From: Nitrospinota bacterium | GTDB taxonomy: Bacteria > Nitrospinota_A > UBA7883 > JACRGQ01 | Assembly: GCA_029881495.1 (NCBI GenBank) | Contig: JAOUMJ010000027.1 | Location: forward strand, 1 to 40,048 | DNA: 40,048 nucleotides | Direction of reading: 5' to 3' | In this document: positions 34,146 through 40,048 of the stretch, one piece after another | Layout: every line of letters starts with the position of its first letter | Position numbering within the stretch: position 1 is the first letter of the stretch | Notes under the pieces: model-generated | Told to the model about the DNA's origin: nothing | Databases searched by the model: none | The model's input: the letters and a program-made list of their open reading frames with translations, nothing else | Translations under genes and position numbers: made by a program

Positions 34146-35120
34146 TTACTTTTTGTCTACCGGTGAATCTTCATCCGGGAAATCGTTATCATCGGTTTCC
34201 GTGTCCGCATCCGTTTCGGGCTCAGCCATTTCGGGGCGTCCGTGCTGGCCGCCTCCCCTCTGTTTATTTTTCTTCCCCGAGCCCTTCTGCTGCGGAGGGA
34301 AGAAGAGGCTCACTTCATCGGCGTTGAATGTCATCCGCTCTATTTCGCCTCCGAAATCGACGACGACCTGCTTTTTGAAATAATCGGACGAAATAACGCG
34401 CCCTCTCCCCTGCGGGGTCTTTACCGCTTTGCCCGGTTTTGGAACTATCTTTTGCATTTCGCGATAGAAATCGTTTTCGTAATTCAGACAGCACATCAGC
34501 CTGCCGCAAACTCCCGATATCTTCGCGGGGTTCAGGGAGAGCCCCTGATCCTTCGCCATCCTTATGGACACCGGCGCGAAATCGTCAAGGAAGGATGTAC
34601 AGCAAAGCCCCTCGCCGCATATCCCGCAACCACCAAGCTTCTTCGCCTCGTCGCGTATCCCCACCTGCCTCATCTCAACCTTCAGGTCGAGCTCCGAAGC
34701 TATCGCTTTAACCATATCCCGGAAATCGACACGGTTATCGGCGGTGAAATAGAGTATCACCCGCTTCTCGTCGTATGTTACCTCAAGGTGGCCGAGCCTC
34801 ATTTTCAGCTCGAACTCATCTATTTTTTTCCTGCCGAAACGGTATATCTCCGCTTCTTTCTCAAGTATCCGTTTCTCCTTTTCGAGGTCCTCGCTGGTCG
34901 CTTTCCTTATCACGTTCCTGAGGCGGTGACAGCACTTTCTCCCTACCGCCTTCATCCTCCCGCGGGAAACCTTCCCTATGCTAGGGCCATGCTCCGTGTC
35001 CACCACGCAGGTATCACCCACCTGAAGCGGAAGATGATTGCACCTGTAATCCTCCGGCTTGGCGGAGTGCCTGAAACTCACCCCTACGGTGAAATCGTTT
35101 TCTATCAATTCAGCCTGCAA
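34146..35120 (-). CDS. ricT: RicT/YaaT (PSP1 domain) Fe-S protein
   Basis: The 324-residue protein has the PSP1 domain (about 20-260): VGVSFRHSAKPEDY, RVILYFTADNRVDFRDMVKAIASEL, RQVGIRDEAKKLGGCGICGEGLCCTSFL, and SGVCGRLMCCLNYEND. The cysteines in CGICGEGLCC and CGRLMCC fit the [4Fe-4S]-binding Ric complex subunit of Bacillus. The acidic tail (PETDADTETDDNDFPDE) is a family-poor region. The start is TTG at 35120: GGAG lies 6-7 bases upstream and the frame overlaps holB by 11 bases. In Bacillus RicT acts with RicA and RicF on RNase Y; no ricA or ricF is in this window. The order holB-ricT-metG is common. Confidence 0.92.
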   Translation of the reverse strand: MQAELIENDFTVGVSFRHSAKPEDYRCNHLPLQVGDTCVVDTEHGPSIGKVSRGRMKAVGRKCCHRLRNVIRKATSEDLEKEKRILEKEAEIYRFGRKKIDEFELKMRLGHLEVTYDEKRVILYFTADNRVDFRDMVKAIASELDLKVEMRQVGIRDEAKKLGGCGICGEGLCCTSFLDDFAPVSIRMAKDQGLSLNPAKISGVCGRLMCCLNYENDFYREMQKIVPKPGKAVKTPQGRGRVISSDYFKKQVVVDFGGEIERMTFNADEVSLFFPPQQKGSGKKNKQRGGGQHGRPEMAEPETDADTETDDNDFPDEDSPVDKK

Positions 35121-36174
35121 TTGGCTCTCCTTTCAAAATTATCGACTGCAAGTTCAACAGCGTCGATTCCATTAGCAATTGTACGTTAGGGTTATAGACC
35201 AGTGACGGCCCCCTGTCGATTACCGAGTAATACGCGTCAACAAGCCTTTCGGGGGGGATGGTTCCCAAAACCCGCAAGGCAGACGACATTCTATCAGATG
35301 ATTGGGCCATTGTGCCTCTTGTCGCAAACCTGAGGATCTCGCCGATCCTGTGGAAAAGGAGGGGGATATCGTCGCGCCTCTCCCGCCACCTCTCTGCGAC
35401 GCTGACGACATCCGACGGCCTCATCTCAAGGAGATGCGATAAAAGGTCGTTCGCCTCGCCGTCTATCCCCTTTTCATGCGCCATATCCCCAAGCGCCGCG
35501 CCGGGCCGCCCCTCGGAAAGGGTCGCCGCGGTCAATGCCTCTTCGCTTGAGAAGGAGCGCTCCACCTCCAGGAGTTTCGCCAGTTCGGTCGGCCTCATCG
35601 GAACGAACCTCACAACCCTGCATCGGGAGAGGATGGTCGGCAAAAGAGCGGAGGGGCTGGACGAGACAAGGATGATAACGGTGTTTTTCGGCGGCTCTTC
35701 GAGCGTTTTGAGGAACGCGTTCGCCGGCTCCTTCTTCATAGATTCGGGGGATTCCACGATTACAGCCTTCCACCCGCCGAAATACGATTTGAGCGAGACC
35801 GCGGAGATAAGCTCGCGCACCTGCTCTATCTTTATCGCCCTCCCCTTCAATGCGAGCCCCATCTCTTCCGGGTTCCTTATTATCTCGTGGAAGTTCTCGT
35901 TCTTGCTTTTCGATTCGGTGGGAATGACACCCATGAAATCGGGGTGCGTCCCTCCGTTGAACATCGCGCACGACTTGCATCCGCAATCTTTCAGACCGGG
36001 GGTCGCCTCCCGGCAGAGGATGGCACGCGCGAAGATCTTCGCTATCCCCATCTTCCCGGTCCCTTCCGGCCCGGCAAAAAGGTATGTGGATGCTATCTTT
36101 TTTCGCGCAAGATTTCGCGCGAGCACCTCTTTTGCCTTTGTCTGCCCGAGAACCTCTGAAAATATATTTTCCAT
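35110..36174 (-). CDS. holB: DNA polymerase III delta' subunit
   Basis: The 354-residue protein has the AAA+ clamp-loader fold: Walker A GPEGTGKMG, a zinc-binding cysteine group CREATPGLKDCGCKSC, NAFLKTLEEPPKNTVIILVSS, and sensor SRC in ILSRCRV. The Walker B position reads VIVESPESM, with E where D is usual. It is part of the clamp loader that opens the beta clamp at the replication fork. The ATG at 36174 is the only good start. It heads the holB-ricT-metG-SH3-parC-parE run. The intergenic region 5' of it carries the short-repeat cluster described separately. Confidence 0.93.
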   Translation of the reverse strand: MENIFSEVLGQTKAKEVLARNLARKKIASTYLFAGPEGTGKMGIAKIFARAILCREATPGLKDCGCKSCAMFNGGTHPDFMGVIPTESKSKNENFHEIIRNPEEMGLALKGRAIKIEQVRELISAVSLKSYFGGWKAVIVESPESMKKEPANAFLKTLEEPPKNTVIILVSSSPSALLPTILSRCRVVRFVPMRPTELAKLLEVERSFSSEEALTAATLSEGRPGAALGDMAHEKGIDGEANDLLSHLLEMRPSDVVSVAERWRERRDDIPLLFHRIGEILRFATRGTMAQSSDRMSSALRVLGTIPPERLVDAYYSVIDRGPSLVYNPNVQLLMESTLLNLQSIILKGEPIAG

Positions 36175-36339
36175 CCGCGTATTGTATCCCGTTATCGGTA
36201 AAGGATAAATCCCCGTCTCCGTTTCTCAAGACACAGGCATTAGACACTGCTTCCGGCAAAATGGTAAATATCTACTTCTGCGCAAATTCTCACAGCACAG
36301 GCATTAGCCTCTCTTCCCCGCAAACCTGAAAACCATCCT

Positions 36340-36369
36340 GGTAGCACAGGCACTCTTGCCTGTGCTACC
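36340..36369. repeat. Perfect 13-bp hairpin of the GTAGCACAGGC repeat
   Basis: GGTAGCACAGGCA (36340-36352) and TGCCTGTGCTACC (36357-36369) are perfect inverse copies around the tetraloop CTCT. No T-tract follows, so it is not a standard terminator. The arms reappear nearby in direct orientation, which marks a palindromic intergenic repeat family. Confidence 0.75.
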
Positions 36370-36475
36370 GGAGGGAAAGGGAAGAGTACCTACATGGATT
36401 GGAATTTAAAGGAAGTGGGGATGCTTCGCTATGGCCTGTGCTACCGGCAGGAAAATGTGTTACAGGAGGACTTTT

Positions 36476-36553
36476 ATGAGTATAAAACCGCCGACGAGGA
36501 GAACAGCGAAAGCGACAGTGAGCAGCCAAAAATATTTTACGCTATCGGCGTAA
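36476..36553 (+). CDS. Possible 25-residue peptide gene with an ideal Shine-Dalgarno
   Basis: A perfect AGGAGG (36464-36469) lies 6 bases before ATG at 36476; the frame runs 25 codons (opens MSIKPPTRRTAKATV) and stops at TAA (36551-36553). It is basic and has no recognisable motif. The frame ends inside the hairpin that terminates the opposite gene. Chance, or the remnant of a broken gene, remains possible. Confidence 0.3.
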   Translation: MSIKPPTRRTAKATVSSQKYFTLSA

Positions 36554-36554
36554 A
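36528..36554 (-). terminator. Rho-independent terminator of the TorF-like gene
   Basis: TTTACGC (36536-36542) and GCGTAAA (36548-36554) form a 7-bp stem with loop TATCG. On the minus strand ATATTTTT follows directly (36528-36535). The hairpin starts 4 bases past the stop codon at 36558. Confidence 0.75.
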
Positions 36555-36557
36555 TCA

Positions 36558-37361
36558 TTACTTGACTGGCATGGAATAGCCCAACTGCAATTCGAACCAG
36601 AACTCGCTGTCGAGAAGCGAAGACGGATCGGTATTTTTTTGAGCCTGCTGGTAGAATAGCGACGGTTTTATGGAAAAGCTTGCCGTCTTGAGTTCGAAAA
36701 AGACTCCAGTCTTAATGTGGCTGACCCCTGCAGGCGCGCCGAAGCTGCCGGCACCGTCATCCCAGAAAGCTTCCGCCAGCGCAGTTCCTCCGATGTCAAA
36801 GAGAGAGAAGGGCATTTTCAAGCCAGCTTTCACCCATTGGCTGACGGGACTTGTTTCATTTACCGGTTTGCCGTATGCAAAACCCCAATAGAGAACGGGA
36901 GGCGTCTCTGCAAGCCCCTTGAGCAGGGCCGGATGCGTCACGTTGAGGAGGATTTCGTGGGTGTCCACACCTTCCAGGCGGAAGAATTGAAAGTAGGTGT
37001 AGCTTATGTCGTACTCTACGGATCCGGGCGAGCCATCCCAAAGCGCGCCGTAGATGCCACCGTAATAGTCGTGTTCGTCCCACGACGAACAAACGTCTCC
37101 AAAGGGATCAGCGCAGCCTTGAGCGGTGGAATACGACGACCATATGCCCGCGTAAAGCCCGTTAAAATCAAGAGAGACATCCGGCTGGAATGCAGGGTTG
37201 TCGTTCCAAATGTCGTATCCGCGCCAGATGTATTTTGAAGCGTAGGTCGCTTTAGCGGAAAGTGTGACAGTGGAAAACATCCCTCCATCTTCTGCCGCGG
37301 CCCTGGCCGGGGTTACGAGCAGGCACAGCACCAAAAGAATCAATGTTAAAACAGATCGCAT
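36558..37361 (-). CDS. TorF-like putative porin / outer-membrane protein
   Basis: From ATG 37361 the protein has 267 residues. A signal peptide (about 1-24, TLILLVLCLLVTPARA) is followed by the family start TVTLSAKATYASKYIWRGYDIWNDNPAFQPDVSLDF and NGLYAGIWSSY, as in the TIGR02001-type TorF family. Alternating aromatic strands continue to the terminal FWFELQLGYSMPV, fitting an outer-membrane beta-barrel. GGGAGGA, 4 bases before ATG, decides the start; a longer frame from 37481 has no signal at its start. It lies 10 bases after the hybrid kinase, and a terminator follows. Family members are often near sensors or nutrient systems; the substrate is unknown. Confidence 0.85.
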   Translation of the reverse strand: MRSVLTLILLVLCLLVTPARAAAEDGGMFSTVTLSAKATYASKYIWRGYDIWNDNPAFQPDVSLDFNGLYAGIWSSYSTAQGCADPFGDVCSSWDEHDYYGGIYGALWDGSPGSVEYDISYTYFQFFRLEGVDTHEILLNVTHPALLKGLAETPPVLYWGFAYGKPVNETSPVSQWVKAGLKMPFSLFDIGGTALAEAFWDDGAGSFGAPAGVSHIKTGVFFELKTASFSIKPSLFYQQAQKNTDPSSLLDSEFWFELQLGYSMPVK

Positions 37362-37371
37362 GGCGTCCTCC

Positions 37372-39936
37372 CTATGAGTAACCAAGGTAGCGCTGAACAC
37401 GCGGCATGAATTCACCCTTGGTAAATGGTTTGGTAACAAAATCATTTGCGCCGAGAGCGAAGACGCGGTTGCGTATATCAACTTCTTTGGCGTCGCCCCC
37501 GCTACTCGTTACGGATGTGACTGCAATGACTGGTATGCCATTGAAGAGCGGGTTCCGTTTGACCTCTTCGATAAGTTTAAAGCCGTCCATAACAGGCATG
37601 TTGAGATCGGTCACGACGAGGTGAGGAAGAGTGCGCCGCATTACTGCCAGCGCATCCTGCCCGTTTTCAGCTTCCAGGAAGTCAAGGCCGCTGATGTCGG
37701 AAAGCATATCTTTTATGACTTCGCGTTGAACCTCCATGTCGTCCACGAGCAAGGCAACTGCCCGTACCACGGGGAGAACGGCATAGAATACGGATCCCTT
37801 TCCATTTTGAGATTCTCCCTCAAGGATACCACCGTGCGCGGTCATTATTTCGCGGCAGTACTGCAAACCGAGGCCCGTGCCTTTTTCTCCGCCGGTGCCG
37901 GGAATGGAGGTTCGTATCTCGCCCTTGAAAATACGTTCGAGAGTTTCGGGCGGCATGCCTACACCAGTATCCCGTACGGCAATGGTTCCGGTTTTTTGAG
38001 GCGGGACGAAAAGCGTGACTGTATCCCCCTTGTTCGAAAACTTGATCGCGTTGCCGATGAGGTTATGGAGTACTTCTCCGTACAGAGTGTCGTCGGCGAA
38101 AAGGCGCATCGCGCGCGGAATTTCGTTCCGAATGGCTATCCCTTTCGCCTCTGCGTTGTAGGCAAGCGCGTTGATGTGCAATTCTGCGACGTGATAGGCG
38201 GAAAGAAAACGCTTAGAGAGGATGATTTTCCCGGTTTTAAGCCTGCTGAGATCTAGAAGCTTGTCGATAAGGTTCAACAGACCTTTGGCATTATCCATGG
38301 TCTTGTTGAGAATTTCCTTCCTCTTTGTTTCGTCAAGTTTGTATTTATCGTCCTGCTGCAGGATTTTCAGCATGGAATGGATGCCTCCAATGGGTGAGCG
38401 GAGGTCGTGTGAAACGAGGGAGACGAACTTGTCTTTAAGTACCGTAGCGCTTTCAGCCTCCTCCTTCGCGACGCGAAGCTTTTCCTCTGCGGCTTTGCGC
38501 GCGGATACGTCCCGCACAATGACGATTCGGACGTCCTTGCCTGCGTAATCAATGGAACGCGCCCGGCTTTCTACGAATATTGCGGTGCCGTCCTTTTTAA
38601 CAAGGTTTACCTCAATCATCTTTTCCGAACGATCGGCGTATGTTTTCATGGCGGTTCCCTTGGACTCGGGGGAGACAAACGAGAAAATGTTTTTCCCAAT
38701 GACTTCATCCCGCCCGTAATCGAGCAGCTGTATCATCTGGTGATTGGTATCGAGTATAACGCCTGCTTCATGAATGACAATGCCCTCGAAACCCGCGTCC
38801 GCGAGCTGTCGAAAACGGCTTTCGCTTTCCTGAACGGCTTTTTGAGCTTCCATGATTTCCGTGATGTCATAGAAGTTGAAAACCACCCCTCCGATTGCCT
38901 GGTTGTCGGGATATCCCGATGCTACTGCCGCGAAAGTGAGGATGTTCCCGTCCCGGTGGCGGAAGCGGAACTCGCGCCCATGCGGTGTTCCGGGATTATG
39001 CAGCGCCTTTTCAGTAAGTTGGTCGATTGCGGCAATATCGTCTGGGTGAATGATGTCGAAACGTGCCGCGTGCAACTCATCAGGCTGATAGCCGAGAATT
39101 TTCTCTACTGTAGGGCTAATGTACCTGAAATCGCCGTTTGGCGCGACTACGATAACCATTTCATTGAGGTTTTCAATAAGTGCCCTGAACCACTCTTCGC
39201 TACGGCGCAGTTCCTTGGTGCGAGCGTGGAAGAGTTTTTCCATTGCCCGGTTTAACTGCCCCAATTCGTCTTCGTTCGCCTTGAGCGCCAGGACGATGTC
39301 TGCTGAATTTGCCGGCCCCTGCCGGTCAGAAATTGCAGAAGCTGCCTCTTCGACCTTCCGCGTGGTCAAGAGTATGGGGTGCGTGACAATACGTTTCATC
39401 GCGGTATAGATGGCGGCCACAAGGACGGTTTCAAGCACAAACAAGGCAACGATTATCTGGCGGAGCGCTTCTTCCACGGCTTCGCGCGCTCTCGCGTCGC
39501 TGAAGTAGAACTCCACGCGTCCTATTTTTTCCCCTTCCTTGAGAATATCGGATTTGATGGTACTGTAAAAACTGCCGGAAGGCTGAATCGTCAGATCTGA
39601 TACTGCGTTTTCTGCTCCCAATACCCTGCCTACGAACAGACTCTCATGATTGTCTTCCGTTTGGAATATGAGAATGGCTTCCAGGCCGTTGTACCTGTCG
39701 GCAAGGCGGAAGTCCGCTATCTCGCGAACCCTTTTGTCATCGAAATTGTAGACGGGGTCGCTGATGGTAAGCAGGGTATCCTCGACCAGCGATGAGATGG
39801 ACGAATCCAAGTGGTTATATTCCTTTACCTTGATAGTACGATACTGCAGAATGCCGAAAAAGGCCTGTATGACGAGGACTACAAAAATCGTGACAGCGAG
39901 TATTTTTGCGCTGAAAGTGCCTTTCAATATTTTCAT
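37372..39936 (-). CDS. Hybrid histidine kinase (TM-TM-HAMP-like-PAS-PAS-HisKA-HATPase-REC)
   Basis: The 854-residue protein starts with TM1 (about 11-31), a periplasmic sensor of about 125 residues, TM2 (about 158-180) and a linker/HAMP-like segment. PAS1 is about 245-365 (WFRALIENLNEMVIVVAPNGDFRYISP), PAS2 about 370-490 (FRQLADAGFEGIVIHEAG). HisKA has H-box SLVSHDLRSPIGG, the HATPase has N-box NLIGNAIKFSNKG, G1 DTGVGMP and G2 GTGLGLQYC. A C-terminal receiver (about 735-854) has VDD, the acceptor Asp in VVTDLNMPVMDG and K in FVTKPF. It probably phosphorelays a periplasmic signal. It begins 2 bases after the solute-binding protein stop, so that protein may deliver its ligand. The output regulator is not in the window. 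Confidence 0.93.
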   Translation of the reverse strand: MKILKGTFSAKILAVTIFVVLVIQAFFGILQYRTIKVKEYNHLDSSISSLVEDTLLTISDPVYNFDDKRVREIADFRLADRYNGLEAILIFQTEDNHESLFVGRVLGAENAVSDLTIQPSGSFYSTIKSDILKEGEKIGRVEFYFSDARAREAVEEALRQIIVALFVLETVLVAAIYTAMKRIVTHPILLTTRKVEEAASAISDRQGPANSADIVLALKANEDELGQLNRAMEKLFHARTKELRRSEEWFRALIENLNEMVIVVAPNGDFRYISPTVEKILGYQPDELHAARFDIIHPDDIAAIDQLTEKALHNPGTPHGREFRFRHRDGNILTFAAVASGYPDNQAIGGVVFNFYDITEIMEAQKAVQESESRFRQLADAGFEGIVIHEAGVILDTNHQMIQLLDYGRDEVIGKNIFSFVSPESKGTAMKTYADRSEKMIEVNLVKKDGTAIFVESRARSIDYAGKDVRIVIVRDVSARKAAEEKLRVAKEEAESATVLKDKFVSLVSHDLRSPIGGIHSMLKILQQDDKYKLDETKRKEILNKTMDNAKGLLNLIDKLLDLSRLKTGKIILSKRFLSAYHVAELHINALAYNAEAKGIAIRNEIPRAMRLFADDTLYGEVLHNLIGNAIKFSNKGDTVTLFVPPQKTGTIAVRDTGVGMPPETLERIFKGEIRTSIPGTGGEKGTGLGLQYCREIMTAHGGILEGESQNGKGSVFYAVLPVVRAVALLVDDMEVQREVIKDMLSDISGLDFLEAENGQDALAVMRRTLPHLVVTDLNMPVMDGFKLIEEVKRNPLFNGIPVIAVTSVTSSGGDAKEVDIRNRVFALGANDFVTKPFTKGEFMPRVQRYLGYS

Positions 39937-39938
39937 GA

Positions 39939-40048
39939 CTAAGGCTGCGTATACCCGAAGCGCAGGTAGATATCCCTGTATTCTCCGTCACTTTTCATGG
40001 CGTCGAGCGCGCCCTGCCATTCGGCGATCACCTTGTCGGGCGTAGAAC
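39939..40048 (-). CDS. Periplasmic solute-binding protein, C-terminal end (5' end outside window)
   Basis: Thirty-five codons are visible, ending TAG at 39939-39941. The frame reads STPDKVIAEWQGALDAMKSDG then EYRDIYLRFGYTQP. This is the usual C-terminal helix of family 3 (SBP_bac_3) solute-binding proteins, where IA-x-W-x-x-A-L-x-x-M-K-x-D-G-x-Y-x-x-I-Y recurs. Its stop lies 2 bases before the ATG of the hybrid kinase, so it is co-transcribed with that sensor. The ligand cannot be seen from this fragment. The only frame open to the window edge is this one. Confidence 0.7.
   Translation of the reverse strand, partial: STPDKVIAEWQGALDAMKSDGEYRDIYLRFGYTQP

Larger units (their letters stand above)
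36175..36557. other. Intergenic region with dispersed GTAGCACAGGC-type repeats
   Basis: The 383-base gap contains several copies of one motif. CACAGGCATTAG is at 36232-36243 and 36296-36307. GCCTGTGCTACCGG is at 36358-36371 and 36434-36447. The first of these is half of the perfect hairpin at 36340-36369. No long gene is credible; a 61-residue plus-strand frame at 36394-36579 lacks a ribosome site and overlaps the terminator. A 25-codon frame is noted separately. Confidence 0.6.

Noticed and set aside
34242-35189. 315-codon plus-strand open frame
   Set aside because: Antisense shadow of ricT and holB, with no ribosome site or family motif.
35258-36208. 316-codon plus-strand open frame
   Set aside because: Antisense shadow of holB; serine-rich composition typical of reverse-frame reading.
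36394-36579. 61-codon plus-strand frame
   Set aside because: No ribosome site; contains the repeats and the terminator of the opposite gene.

Overview
This is a dense, mixed-strand bacterial chromosome segment of roughly 50% GC. It comes from a Gram-negative organism: it carries lipoproteins, type II secretion pseudopilins and a TorF-like outer-membrane protein. The mix of genes (zinc-domain MetV beside MetF, an ApgM-type protein beside homoserine dehydrogenase, RicT between holB and metG, many GIY-YIG-linked intergenic repeats, frequent TTG/GTG starts) fits a deltaproteobacterial or Nitrospinota/Nitrospirota-like lineage. I cannot fix the taxon from sequence alone. No tRNA, rRNA, CRISPR or prophage was seen.

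Layout. 1-2.3 kb (minus): the start of a thioredoxin-fold [2Fe-2S] ferredoxin, a response regulator with an HD-GYP domain, and lexA. 2.3-3.1 kb: an array of 88-bp palindromic repeats in which a small GIY-YIG protein gene occupies exactly one repeat slot; this is the most unusual locus in the window. 3.2-6.4 kb (minus): two surface or periplasmic lipoproteins. 6.5-10.3 kb (minus): a probable operon CBS protein - degenerate AAA-type ATPase - rimO - 61-aa membrane protein - cutA. 10.5-17.9 kb (plus): metV-metF-lipA-alaC-hom-apgM-like-metalloprotease lipoprotein, a metabolic operon for one-carbon, lipoate and aspartate-family amino acid metabolism.

17.9-20.2 kb (minus): a CheY-like regulator, a 48-aa gene and a GspE/PilB ATPase, tightly coupled. 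20.3-23.3 kb (minus): acpP-fabF-rnc-queE. 23.7-27.2 kb (minus): TPR protein-gspH-gspI-gspJ-gspK, the minor pseudopilins of a type II secretion system; its other parts lie elsewhere apart from the possible ATPase at 17.9 kb. 27.4-36.2 kb (minus): holB-ricT-metG-SH3 protein-parC-parE, an information-processing run with start/stop overlaps. 36.2-36.6 kb: an intergenic region with a perfect 13-bp hairpin and copies of a short repeat. 36.6-40 kb (minus): the end of a periplasmic solute-binding protein, a hybrid histidine kinase and a TorF-like porin, probably one sensory operon.

Starts were chosen by homology, Shine-Dalgarno position and overlap with neighbours. Several genes seem to use TTG or GTG. 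Functional calls rest on family motifs read directly from the translations; no database search was run.
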